From an uncultured Pseudomonadota bacterium (lineage in GTDB: Bacteria; Bdellovibrionota_B; Oligoflexia; Oligoflexales; CAIYRB01), in contig CAIWTN010000124.1 of assembly GCA_903915625.1 (NCBI GenBank), forward strand, positions 1 through 46,689: a stretch of 46,689 nt of DNA, given 5' to 3'. Position numbers and translations under genes: made by a program. Under the pieces are notes generated by a model. The model was not told the DNA's origin, did not search any database, and was given only the letters and a program-made list of their open reading frames with translations. Positions 7,298 through 15,863 of the stretch are shown here, piece by piece (the stretch's first letter is position 1; every line of letters starts with the position of its first letter).

Positions 7298-9208
7298 CTA
7301 AAGGTACGCACCCAACGTGATCACCGCATCTCTGTGGCTTTGGGCGGTATGAAGATCCGTAGCAAGCAGCCATTCGGCGCGCAAATCCCAATTGCGCGCA
7401 AAACTGAGGCTTTGGCCGATGCTAATTAGACGGCTATTTTGACCCTTAAAAAGATCCTGGCGATAGGTGACTTCCGCTAGAGTATGAAACCGGCCCATGC
7501 GCAAGTTAAGGCCACTCATGCTCCCTGGACCACCACGAACTCCGCGGTAAAAAGCCGATCCGTAGTCAACGGTAGCCAGAAGTAGCTGGTATGCCACGAG
7601 GTGATCTGAGCACAGATTGAAGCTTAGTCCGCCGCCAGCTTCGCCGCGGAGCTGCAAGTCCCTGCCGTCGCCTTGTTCCGCGACCTGATCCCAGCCTAGT
7701 TTCAAGCGCCAAGACCAGGCGGGCAGCAACCAAGTGAAGGGGACCAGGGAATTGACTTCGGCGATGGTTAGGCGTTCTATCGCTGGGCTACGCGTAGTGC
7801 CGTATGATCGGAACGCCAGGTCAAAATAACTGATTGCTGCGAAGGACTCGTAGCCATCGTCGGCGTTGAGTAGATCATGCAGACCCGGGCGAAGGCGCAG
7901 ATGCATATAAGAATTCGCATCGCGTGCCCCTGCTCCGGCTCTTAACATAAATGGGGCATGACCAGAGTCAGGTGGCAATGGTGCCGTTAATTGGGCCAAT
8001 GGTCTAGAGTCCGCAAGTTTGGCTCTAGCGATCAGTGCTCCGCGTAGGGCCAGTCTTTCGTGCTTAGGAAATTGGTTTTGCTTGTTGAATTTTAAAAAAT
8101 TTAGGTAAGCAATATAGGTGTCGAGGACTTGGGGCTTGGTTTCGGCGCTGCGGCTTGGCGCCTCTGCCTGAAGGTTTCTGAAGCTTTCGGCATCTTCGGC
8201 AGATAGCTGTTTCAGTTGTTGATGCAAGCTTGTCTTCAGCGATGCGCGCCAAATTGCCGGTTGTCCTGGTCCGATGCGGCGGTGGATCTCGCGAGTGACT
8301 TCGAGAGGGAGCACCAAAGTTCTAAAGTTAGCGCGTAGGTCGCTATCTGGTTTGGCTACTGCTAGCAGTGCCAGCAACTGATAGGCGCAGTTTTTATCGA
8401 AGAAATAATAGGCAAAGCGGGCGTGCTGAGTGAGCTCCCACAGGTGAGCCACGAGGAGGTCTATTTCCGGCTGATTTAGATTGAGTGGATATTCCCACAG
8501 GTCACGACTTTCGCCGCTCGTGTAATAGGCTGCCGTTACGTAATAAGGGTCGACACTAAAAGTACCGGGATAGCCGCCAGCAAGGCCCTTGAAGGTATAG
8601 GCAATAGGGTCGTCGTCCGTATCTATCTGGGCCAGAAAAGCGACGCTATTTCCTAGCAGCGGGGGGTGATCTACTCCCGTTTCGTGATTGAGCCGAAGTA
8701 CCGTATGGCCAAAGATGGAAGCTGGATTATTTGCATAGGCCGAAGCAAAGACTAACGTGGCGCTTTTGACCGCTAACTTGTCGGCAAATTTTTGAAATTC
8801 AGGGCAGGCTACCGAGGCGACTGGTAGTCCAAGTCGCCTTAGATAAGCGGCTCTACCAGGATAGGCGCAGGGCGCAGGTGTTCTGTCTTTGCCCATCGGC
8901 GCTGCTGTCTGCATGGCATCTGCAGTGGCGATTAGTTCGGCTCCAGGATTTTGTCTGCCATTTGGGCTTAAGTAAAAATCTGGATTCTCGATATCGCTGG
9001 TCCAACCCGAGCCGCTGGCAGTCCAATGGCCGAGAGCTAACCACTGCGAGTCCTCCGCAGCAAAAGCCGCCGAAGCTGCCGATGGTGGCACTTCAGCGAC
9101 TGCGGTCGGCGCAAGAAGAGTCCCAGTAAGTAACCACCAGGACATTCTTTGGCGCCAAGTAAAGGTGCAGCCCGAAGGCTGCGACCTTAGCCCATGCCTA
9201 AGGCGCAT
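7298..9208 (-). CDS. DUF4105 domain protein, exported
   Basis: A 636-residue envelope protein. A signal peptide ends near TAVAEV (residue 40); initiation at the in-frame ATG at 9145 would give a more usual signal length. The DUF4105 core is clear: ATLVFASAYANNPASIFGHTVLRL near residue 152 and FFDKNCAYQLLALL near 268, whose His and Cys resemble the active residues of permuted papain-like enzymes. The last 200 residues are beta-rich, with alternating aromatic and charged positions suggesting an outer-membrane barrel or sandwich. Its first 22 bases overlap the end of the upstream DUF3015 gene, so the pair is translationally coupled. Confidence 0.85.
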   Translation of the reverse strand: MRLRHGLRSQPSGCTFTWRQRMSWWLLTGTLLAPTAVAEVPPSAASAAFAAEDSQWLALGHWTASGSGWTSDIENPDFYLSPNGRQNPGAELIATADAMQTAAPMGKDRTPAPCAYPGRAAYLRRLGLPVASVACPEFQKFADKLAVKSATLVFASAYANNPASIFGHTVLRLNHETGVDHPPLLGNSVAFLAQIDTDDDPIAYTFKGLAGGYPGTFSVDPYYVTAAYYTSGESRDLWEYPLNLNQPEIDLLVAHLWELTQHARFAYYFFDKNCAYQLLALLAVAKPDSDLRANFRTLVLPLEVTREIHRRIGPGQPAIWRASLKTSLHQQLKQLSAEDAESFRNLQAEAPSRSAETKPQVLDTYIAYLNFLKFNKQNQFPKHERLALRGALIARAKLADSRPLAQLTAPLPPDSGHAPFMLRAGAGARDANSYMHLRLRPGLHDLLNADDGYESFAAISYFDLAFRSYGTTRSPAIERLTIAEVNSLVPFTWLLPAWSWRLKLGWDQVAEQGDGRDLQLRGEAGGGLSFNLCSDHLVAYQLLLATVDYGSAFYRGVRGGPGSMSGLNLRMGRFHTLAEVTYRQDLFKGQNSRLISIGQSLSFARNWDLRAEWLLATDLHTAQSHRDAVITLGAYL

Positions 9209-9690
9209 GCTTGGGCTAATCCAGGATGATGTTTAATTTGTGCTCTAAACTGCGCTACGACGTCTTCGGGTAAAGTCTCGTCGCTTGGAAATATGGCTGG
9301 GTAGACTCCCTGCATCGTGCGATTGAACTCAGGTTGCGCTTGCCAGTTGCAGCCCAAGGTCGAGGCGAAAGCCGCCAAATATTCGCCGTGTCCTTGCGCC
9401 GTTTGGATCATCAAGTCATGGTAAGCGAGGGTGGCAAATTTGACACTTTCGCGGTCACGTTCTTCGACGATTTTGTGCTTCGCGCAATTCGAGGTACCAA
9501 AGGTCATGCCGACCGTTGCACTCGGAAACAGCGCGGCATTCGTTATGGTACGCAGCGACGACGACACGAGTGAGGTATCTTTGAAAACATACCAACCAGG
9601 TCCACACCCATTACTACTGTCGGCCGCTTTTGCGGTCTGAGTACTAGCAACGACGCCGAAGATCAAGGCGAGCAAACCGCGACGGATCAT
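9187..9690 (-). CDS. DUF3015 domain protein, exported
   Basis: A 167-residue protein with a signal peptide ending at AKAA. The start of the mature part, GCGPGWYVFKD, and the later FPSATVGMTFGTSNC are the DUF3015 pattern, with a conserved Cys pair. Function is unknown for the family. The ATG has AGGAG seven bases upstream. It is first in a two-gene unit with the DUF4105 gene, which it overlaps by 22 bp. DUF3015 and DUF4105 genes being coupled suggests a joint envelope role. Confidence 0.85.
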   Translation of the reverse strand: MIRRGLLALIFGVVASTQTAKAADSSNGCGPGWYVFKDTSLVSSSLRTITNAALFPSATVGMTFGTSNCAKHKIVEERDRESVKFATLAYHDLMIQTAQGHGEYLAAFASTLGCNWQAQPEFNRTMQGVYPAIFPSDETLPEDVVAQFRAQIKHHPGLAQACALGMG

Positions 9691-9858
9691 AAAATCGCTC
9701 CTAACTGAAATATAGGATTAAGCGTGCGTTAAATGAGCATTGCTGGGAAGAATTCTGGTAATTCTACCATGAACCGCTGAAAGGATCGTAATATATTTTC
9801 AGGCGCTAAGTCTGATGCCAAAATAGATTGCAGGTTATCGAGAGACCTTTGATGCTTT

Positions 9859-10902
9859 ATGAGGAAGCGAATATTGAACACTCCTCTGGTGGTGAAAGTA
9901 CCGCTGCTTGATCTCAGTGGGTTTGATGGCAACGCTGCCCAGAAGAAAGCTCTGGTCCAGCAGCTGCGAATAGCTTGCCAAGACGTTGGCTTTTTCTATG
10001 TGCTGGGTCACGGTATCGAACCGGCATTACAGACGCGCCTAGAAGAGCACAGCGCTCATTTTTTTGCCGCAGATGAAGCGACAAAAATGCAGATAAGCAT
10101 GGAGCTTGGAGGCAAGGCATGGCGTGGCTATTTCCCCGTCGGTGCAGAGCTGACCTCGGGTCGGCCAGACTTAAAAGAGGGGATCTACTTTGGCCAGGAA
10201 CTTTTACCAGATCATCCGAAAGTGAAGGCGGGTACTCCCTTGCATGGGAGCAACCTATTTCCTGATATTCCGGGCTTTCGCGAGACGGTGTTAGAGTACA
10301 TGGCGGCGGTGACCAAGCTCGGCCACACTTTGATGCGGCTGTTGAGCCTTAGTCTAGATCTGGATGAACAATATTTCTCACGTCACTTTACCAGTGATCC
10401 ATTGATTTTATTTCGCATCTTTCATTATCCACCGGGATCCATTTTGTCGGCAGCGGAGCCTGAACCATCGGCAGGTCACTGGGGAGTTGGTGAGCATACA
10501 GACTACGGCCTTTTGACCATACTTAAGCAGGACGGCTGCGGTGGTCTACAGATCAAGTCCAGAGATCTATGGATCGAAGCCCCACCCATAAATAATGCCT
10601 TCGTCTGTAATATTGGCGATATGCTTGAGCGGATGACAGGCGGTCTGTACCGCTCTACACCACACCGAGTGCGTAATGTTTCGGGCCGTGATCGCTACTC
10701 CTATCCCTTGTTTTTTGATCCAGGTTTTGATGTGGAAGTGGGTTTGTTGCCAAACATGGATGTGCGTTCAGACAGCAAGGCGGAGCGCTGGGACAGCCAG
10801 TCAGTTTATGACTTTAAGGGAACATATGGCGATTATATCTTGGCCAAAGTAGCGCGGGTCTTCCCCGAGCTAAAACGCACTATCAGCGATGAGTTGGAGT
10901 GA
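9859..10902 (+). CDS. Isopenicillin N synthase-like Fe(II)/2OG dioxygenase
   Basis: A 347-residue member of the DIOX_N plus 2OG-FeII_Oxy family. The N-terminal half has the family signature ACQDVGFFYVLGHGI (residues 40-53). Iron ligands are H213 and D215 in GEHTDYGLLTIL and H269 in STPHRVRN; the RxS pair that holds 2-oxoglutarate is R279 and S281 in RYSYPLFFDP. Bacterial homologues act on small molecules, and the substrate is usually unknown. The ribosome binding site is weak, and a later start near residue 11-14 would still keep the fold. It is convergent with, and overlaps by 20 bp, the CorC-like gene. Confidence 0.9.
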   Translation: MRKRILNTPLVVKVPLLDLSGFDGNAAQKKALVQQLRIACQDVGFFYVLGHGIEPALQTRLEEHSAHFFAADEATKMQISMELGGKAWRGYFPVGAELTSGRPDLKEGIYFGQELLPDHPKVKAGTPLHGSNLFPDIPGFRETVLEYMAAVTKLGHTLMRLLSLSLDLDEQYFSRHFTSDPLILFRIFHYPPGSILSAAEPEPSAGHWGVGEHTDYGLLTILKQDGCGGLQIKSRDLWIEAPPINNAFVCNIGDMLERMTGGLYRSTPHRVRNVSGRDRYSYPLFFDPGFDVEVGLLPNMDVRSDSKAERWDSQSVYDFKGTYGDYILAKVARVFPELKRTISDELE

Positions 10903-12184
10903 ACTCGAGTGTGAGGATGCGGTTACGCTCCACTTCAGTGATGCGGAGAAGTCCCCCGGGTATTTTGACTTCTTTACCCACTTTGCCGACTGTGCCTAGT
11001 TTGCGCATAACAAAGCCGGCAATAGTATCAGATTCGGCATCATGTAGGTCCCAGCCTAAGATATTGTTGAGTTCTGCTAGCCTAGTATCGCCACTGATCG
11101 TGATCTTGCCGTCTAGTCTTTTTAGGATGCTTGGCGATGGCTCTTCGTTCTGATCCTGCATCTCACCGAAGACTGTCTCAACCACATCCTCTAGGGTGAC
11201 GAGGCCCGCAACACAACCATACTCATCGATGACAATAGCAAGCTGAGTTTGCTTTTCGCGGAATTTCCCCATCAGCGGCTCTAAACTTAGCGACTCCGGC
11301 ACGAAGAGTGCTGGACGTAATAGGCTACGTAGGTTGATCTCTCCGCCTTGATGCGACAGACGGAAGATTTCATGAACGAAGATGATGCCGATAATCACAT
11401 CCGGATCCCCATCAAATACGGGTAGACGAGTGTGTTGTGAGTCAGCCGCTAGCTGCATCAGCTCAGACGTGGGCTTCGACATATCGAGAGCCATCATGTC
11501 GGAGCGGGGCACCATGATTTCGGAGACGGCAGTTTCGCTGAAGTGGAAAGACCGTTGTAAAATATTTCTCTCGAACTCGTCGAGATGGCCAGCCGCGTGG
11601 CTGCGGCCAACCAAAATTTCTAGTTCTTTGGGCGAGTGGACGGCGTCAAGCTCGCCGGCTGGTTCTAGGCCAAAGACTCGTAGCAGCCAATTACCTACGC
11701 TATTTAGACTCCAAATTAGCGGACGCAGTATCTCCACGATCACTGCCATCGGTCCCGCGACCGCCAAAGAGATGGTCTCCGGCTTTTGCAAGGCTAAAGA
11801 TTTTGGCACCAGCTCCCCGAGCAGTACATGTAGCAAAGTGATGAAGGCGAACGAGATAGCTACAGCAATATTGTTTACGGTGGTTAATGAAATTGCTTTG
11901 GAAATATGTGAAAGAAGAGCTGCCAGCAGTCTCGCCAGGGCTGGCTCACCAATCCAGCCCAAGCCGATACTGGCGATAGTGATGCCGATTTGAGTGCCGG
12001 CAATGTAGGTGTCCAGGTGTCTGATCGCGCGAGACGCATGTTTGGCGCGCACCACCCCTTCGGCAGCGAGTTCATCGATTCTGCTTCGGCGCACGGTGAC
12101 TAGGGCGAACTCCGCGGCAACAAAAAATCCATTGGCAAATACGAGGATGGCTACGGCGCCGATCCTCCACAGGATTTCTTGCAT
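10883..12184 (-). CDS. CorC/HlyC-type (CNNM-CBS) membrane protein
   Basis: A 433-residue protein with the standard order: DUF21/CNNM membrane domain with three or four helices (IGAVAILVFANGFFVAAEFA at the start), two CBS domains (IMVPRSDMMAL and later IVIDEYGCVAGLVTLEDVVE), and a C-terminal CorC_HlyC domain (DTIAGFVMRKLG). The family affects magnesium and cobalt efflux; hemolysin is a historic label. I use the ATG at 12184, which has AGGAAGGGG upstream; a frame starting at 12337 would add 51 unconserved residues. It stands alone. Confidence 0.9.
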   Translation of the reverse strand: MQEILWRIGAVAILVFANGFFVAAEFALVTVRRSRIDELAAEGVVRAKHASRAIRHLDTYIAGTQIGITIASIGLGWIGEPALARLLAALLSHISKAISLTTVNNIAVAISFAFITLLHVLLGELVPKSLALQKPETISLAVAGPMAVIVEILRPLIWSLNSVGNWLLRVFGLEPAGELDAVHSPKELEILVGRSHAAGHLDEFERNILQRSFHFSETAVSEIMVPRSDMMALDMSKPTSELMQLAADSQHTRLPVFDGDPDVIIGIIFVHEIFRLSHQGGEINLRSLLRPALFVPESLSLEPLMGKFREKQTQLAIVIDEYGCVAGLVTLEDVVETVFGEMQDQNEEPSPSILKRLDGKITISGDTRLAELNNILGWDLHDAESDTIAGFVMRKLGTVGKVGKEVKIPGGLLRITEVERNRILTLEFTPTHR

Positions 12185-12475
12185 GCTGTCAGTGCCCCTT
12201 CCTACCTGTCCCCAGTTTCGAGTTTCTTGAGCACTCGTAACGGGAAACGTAGACTTGTAATTCATAAGAGAGAAGATAATCGTCCAGTTTGAAGCCAAAA
12301 ACAACAATAATAACCGTTGTTTGGCAATCTCTTCCAATTGCCTGTGAGTCTGTTAAATAGGCAAATAAGTGATAAAAATCTTGTTGTTATGGCGATCTGG
12401 AGCCTTCGACGGCAAAGTTTCTCAAGTTTCTCGTCCGAGATCCGATAGATATGTAGGCGAAGTTCGTCACTAAAT

Positions 12476-13105
12476 ATGGGGGCATTTGTGCTCTACTCGA
12501 GAATAGTTGGTCTAGCGTGCCTCACCGCGGTGATTTTTTCTCAGCCCGTGAGTGGGCACACGCGGATTAAGCCGGGCTCAACGCTGACGCCGCGCAGCTC
12601 CAGTTCAGGGGAAAAAACTGGTCCTTGCGGTGCGACAACACCGACAACGGATGCCAGTAAACGCACCACTTTAACCCCTGGGCAAAAGTTTACTGTATTT
12701 TGGGAGGAGACCATCCAGCACCCCGGTCACTTTCGGATCGCTTTTTCTCCGGATGGCCAAACTGGCTTCGACCAGAATGTGCTGCTAGACAACATCGTCG
12801 ATAATCAAAGTGGCCAAGTGGATTACAGCAATCCGACCACCTATCATCAGTTTTCCGCGACGATTACTGTTCCCAGCAAGTTATGTGAGTCCTGCTCGCT
12901 ACAAGTCATTCAGGTGATGACTGAAAACCCGGCGATGCCATCGAATTATTATTCGTGTGCTGATATTCGCATTAGTAATACGCCTGGAACGGTGGCTCCC
13001 AAGGTTTCACCTTCTAGCCCACCGACCGGTGCCGGCGGAGACACAGGGGCGGCTAAGCCAGCTGCGCCGACAAATCTGAAGGTAGTAGTGAAGCCGACAA
13101 CTTAG
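12476..13105 (+). CDS. Secreted polysaccharide monooxygenase-like protein
   Basis: A 209-residue secreted protein. The signal peptide ends VSG, leaving His28 as the new N-terminus, the key feature of copper histidine-brace LPMOs. A second His set, H82 and H85, lies in FWEETIQHPGHFRIAFSPDG, and four or more cysteines follow (SKLCESCSLQV). It resembles the SCE4755-type LPMO-like family known from myxobacteria and relatives. The last 35 residues are a Pro/Gly/Ala-rich tail ending in a FnIII-like stub (PAAPTNLKVVV). Oxidative cleavage is inferred, not shown. It is followed after 40 bp by a FnIII-like lipoprotein gene and faces a GH5 gene, a context fitting polysaccharide breakdown. Confidence 0.75.
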   Translation: MGAFVLYSRIVGLACLTAVIFSQPVSGHTRIKPGSTLTPRSSSSGEKTGPCGATTPTTDASKRTTLTPGQKFTVFWEETIQHPGHFRIAFSPDGQTGFDQNVLLDNIVDNQSGQVDYSNPTTYHQFSATITVPSKLCESCSLQVIQVMTENPAMPSNYYSCADIRISNTPGTVAPKVSPSSPPTGAGGDTGAAKPAAPTNLKVVVKPTT

Positions 13106-13145
13106 CCTGCGGAAGAAAATAGAAGCACTGAACGGAGCAAGACCG

Positions 13146-13547
13146 ATGCGACAAGTCATAATACTGCCGATGATTACTCTAGTATTGGGACTAGGCATGT
13201 CCAGCTCATGTGGGAAAACTTCGGCTCCAGGTAGCGGCCAGCCAGGAAATTCAGCGGCTACTAAAGCCAAGGCCAAGTCGATCGCGCTTTCGTGGGACGC
13301 TGCCCAGGGAACGCCTGCTACATCTTACCAAGTTTATGGGATGCCAAATCTTAAGGATGCCGAGATTCCCATTGTTACAATAAAAGTCGATGACGAGAGT
13401 TTCGATCCAGCAAAACCGGCCGTGACGATTTTGAGTACCAACAGAGCGCTAGCTCCCTATGTTGGTAAGAATTTCTGTTTCGTTGTCACGGCTGTGGTTG
13501 ATGGAGCAGAGTCACCGCCTTCAAAGGCAGTGTGTCAAAAACTTTAA
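13146..13547 (+). CDS. Small lipoprotein with fibronectin III-like domain
   Basis: A 133-residue lipoprotein; the leader ends in a serine-rich lipobox with Cys22 (MSSSCGK). After a Gly/Ala linker the rest resembles one FnIII repeat: SIALSWDAAQG, SYQVYG and CFVVTAVVDGAESPPSKAVC. Such modules bind carbohydrate or act as spacers. It is 40 bp downstream of the LPMO-like gene, whose tail carries the beginning of a similar module, so the two likely work together at the cell surface. Binding target unknown. Confidence 0.7.
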   Translation: MRQVIILPMITLVLGLGMSSSCGKTSAPGSGQPGNSAATKAKAKSIALSWDAAQGTPATSYQVYGMPNLKDAEIPIVTIKVDDESFDPAKPAVTILSTNRALAPYVGKNFCFVVTAVVDGAESPPSKAVCQKL

Positions 13548-13598
13548 TGGTTTGGGTGCCTGACCAAGGTGAATCCAAAGACTAAATTTATTCAAGGC

Positions 13599-14762
13599 CT
13601 ACTGGATTGTCTTGAGCAGGCTAGTGCGCCAGTCCACAATCGGTCTTTGCCAGTCACCACTAACAAAGCCCCATTCCTCGACGGCGCTTTTGTCCGCGCG
13701 AACGCCGTTATTTAAAGGCCAGATACACCAATCGAGATCGTTCTCCCGGACGTATCGCACAAAATGATTAAACCAATTAGGATTCTCATTTGGACCTGCA
13801 CCGAATTCGCTGATCCAGATCGGGGTCTGAAAGCCAGCGGTGCCTTCGCCAATAAAACCCCAGCCTTTATCTAAGCCCTGTTTCAGGCTCTCGTAGGTCA
13901 TTTTGTTGGGGTCCGTGCCGGCAAACCATGAATAGTTGTGCGGCGAGTAAATTAGTTTATCGCTTGCGGTGAGGCGAACGGGCTTTGCAGCGACGCCAGA
14001 AAAATCGGTGGCGTAATTGAGCCCCTCGACGATGATCAGGATGTCGGCATTCACTTTATTTAAGCGATTGCCGAGATCTTGTGCTGCCCGCTGCCAGTCT
14101 TGCTGCCCGCCGCCGCCCCAATTAGGATTGCCCTGTGGTCCTTGGCGGATTTCGTTGCGAAGATCGGCACCAATTACGAGAGGATTACTGCGGTAACGCT
14201 CGACTAGCCATTCCCAGTCCTTCATCCATTGCTCTGTAGTGAGTTCTTTGTTGAACCAAAGAGCGTTATCGTCCCAGCCACAGCACCATGCCGAGCTCGT
14301 GGTGTGGTTGTTCAAAATGACGAGAATGCCTTGTGCCGTCAGCTCTTCCACCACGGCATCAAAGACGGTGATCGGTGCTTTGCCGGCAAACTGCGGATTA
14401 GCAGCAACTGTTTCCGGTGCTGTTGACTCAGCATGGAGCATGGCATTGGAGAACGGTAAGCGTACGGAGTTGAATCCTAAATCACGAATTATGGTCACGA
14501 TGTTCTTGATCGAATTCTTATCTAGGCCGCCGACCACGTTGTACCCATCAGAAGCACCGTACCAATTGATGCCTTTGAGTTTCACACGTTGACCCAGCGT
14601 GTCGACTATCCAGCGTCCGCTCGTATGAAGTGGTGGAGCAAACTCTGAAGTAATCTGAGGTAGATTAGTGGCTGCGCCGCCTTGAGCGACGGCATGTTTG
14701 GCACAGCTTAACGACGAACAAAGTGTCATTGCGGCCATTAGGTAAAGACTAGCAAATCGCAC
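13599..14762 (-). CDS. Glycoside hydrolase family 5 (endoglucanase-like), exported
   Basis: A 387-residue enzyme with a signal peptide (hydrophobic stretch FASLYLMAAMTLC, cleavage near AVAQ). The GH5 barrel begins at VKLKGINWYGA. The acid/base Glu lies in ADLRNEIR and the nucleophile Glu in IWISEFGAG, both at the ends of expected strands; NNHTTSSAWCCGWDD and YSPHNYSW add substrate-site residues. It should cut beta-1,4-glucan or mannan. I start at a GTG at 14762 with AAGGGAG eight bases upstream; the frame is open to 14978, but that would place 72 residues before the signal peptide and overlap the CAP gene. The LPMO-like gene lies just downstream, convergent. Confidence 0.9.
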   Translation of the reverse strand: MRFASLYLMAAMTLCSSLSCAKHAVAQGGAATNLPQITSEFAPPLHTSGRWIVDTLGQRVKLKGINWYGASDGYNVVGGLDKNSIKNIVTIIRDLGFNSVRLPFSNAMLHAESTAPETVAANPQFAGKAPITVFDAVVEELTAQGILVILNNHTTSSAWCCGWDDNALWFNKELTTEQWMKDWEWLVERYRSNPLVIGADLRNEIRQGPQGNPNWGGGGQQDWQRAAQDLGNRLNKVNADILIIVEGLNYATDFSGVAAKPVRLTASDKLIYSPHNYSWFAGTDPNKMTYESLKQGLDKGWGFIGEGTAGFQTPIWISEFGAGPNENPNWFNHFVRYVRENDLDWCIWPLNNGVRADKSAVEEWGFVSGDWQRPIVDWRTSLLKTIQ

Positions 14763-14898
14763 GATGGCAACTCCCTTACTTGTCTTGCTGCTACCTACCC
14801 AAACCGGGGGCGCTACTAGCAAAAGTTTGCGGGATACTGCCAGAAATTTAATCGATTTTCTAGTCAAACCAAGAGGCCTTTTATAAATATTTTGCAGT

Positions 14899-15690
14899 TT
14901 AGTTTCCAAAAATCTGAGTGCCGTAATAACCAAACCCTGATTTGTATACACCGGCACCCAGGCTGCCATATCTACCAAGCATATTAGCCCTATGGCCTGG
15001 ACTCCCGTACCACATGTCCACGAAGCGCTTGGCTACCTCCTCAGCAGGTGTGCCGCTGCCGCCGCTAAACATGGCAACGTTTTCAGCGCTGATGGAGCCG
15101 CTCTGACCAAATTCTTGCTGGTAAACTTGGGCCCTAGCACGCGGGAAGCCGTTGTGGCTGATGCCTCCAGATTGGCCTTGTTGCCGCGACCAATCACGCG
15201 CGACAAAAGCCATGTTTTTATCATGGCGCAGAGCTGACAAACCAACGCGTTTTTCGTTGGTTAAGCGCACAATTTCGCTCTCTACTTTGCAGGTAAACTC
15301 GTCGCCTTTATAACAGTCAGAGATGGCTGCGGCGGGTGCCTGAGCGGCTGGGGGAGGGGGTGCGGACGGACTGGAAGCTGCCGTACTTGGCACTGCGGCC
15401 CGTTGAGTTGGATTAGTTTGTGCCCCGGCAGCATTGCCTAGGGCATCAGCACTGTCTGAAGCTGCCGGGATCTGCCTGCGGCTAGAGCTGCCTTTAGTTT
15501 TAGAGCCTTTGCTGGATTTGACCTGTGCTTTAGTCTGAACGCCCAGGTCCGAATCCGTGTCGGTATCTGCACTCGTGTTTCTGATGCTACTCGCACTAGG
15601 TGTGCTAATTGGAGTCTCGCCCGTACCACACGAGGTAACGCCCGTGATTAAGATCACTAGCAGACTCTTGTTGATCTGGCGTCTCGACAT
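14899..15690 (-). CDS. CAP (SCP/PR1) domain lipoprotein
   Basis: A 263-residue lipoprotein: leader with lipobox ending GVTSC, about 110 residues of low-complexity Ser/Pro/Ala/Thr-rich linker, then a CAP domain. CAP motifs are visible: EIVRLTNEKR at the start, ISHNGF, SAENVAM and MWYGSPGHRANMLG near the end. Bacterial CAP proteins are secreted or surface-held, with unclear activity. The ATG at 15690 has GGAGG five bases upstream. It lies upstream of the GH5 gene on the same strand with a 136-bp gap, so co-transcription is possible but not shown. Confidence 0.88.
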   Translation of the reverse strand: MSRRQINKSLLVILITGVTSCGTGETPISTPSASSIRNTSADTDTDSDLGVQTKAQVKSSKGSKTKGSSSRRQIPAASDSADALGNAAGAQTNPTQRAAVPSTAASSPSAPPPPAAQAPAAAISDCYKGDEFTCKVESEIVRLTNEKRVGLSALRHDKNMAFVARDWSRQQGQSGGISHNGFPRARAQVYQQEFGQSGSISAENVAMFSGGSGTPAEEVAKRFVDMWYGSPGHRANMLGRYGSLGAGVYKSGFGYYGTQIFGN

Positions 15691-15863
15691 GACTTCCTCC
15701 AACGGACGCGAGTGCGTCCATGGGAGGGGTGTCGGTAGGATCGGGGGAGAACTTTACAAAATTCAAACTAAATACAATAAAATTATTGAAAATAGACGGT
15801 TATTGATAGTTTTTGGGGTCTTTGGCGGAGCAAGTCAATGCGCTATTGCTTCATCCCGGTACT

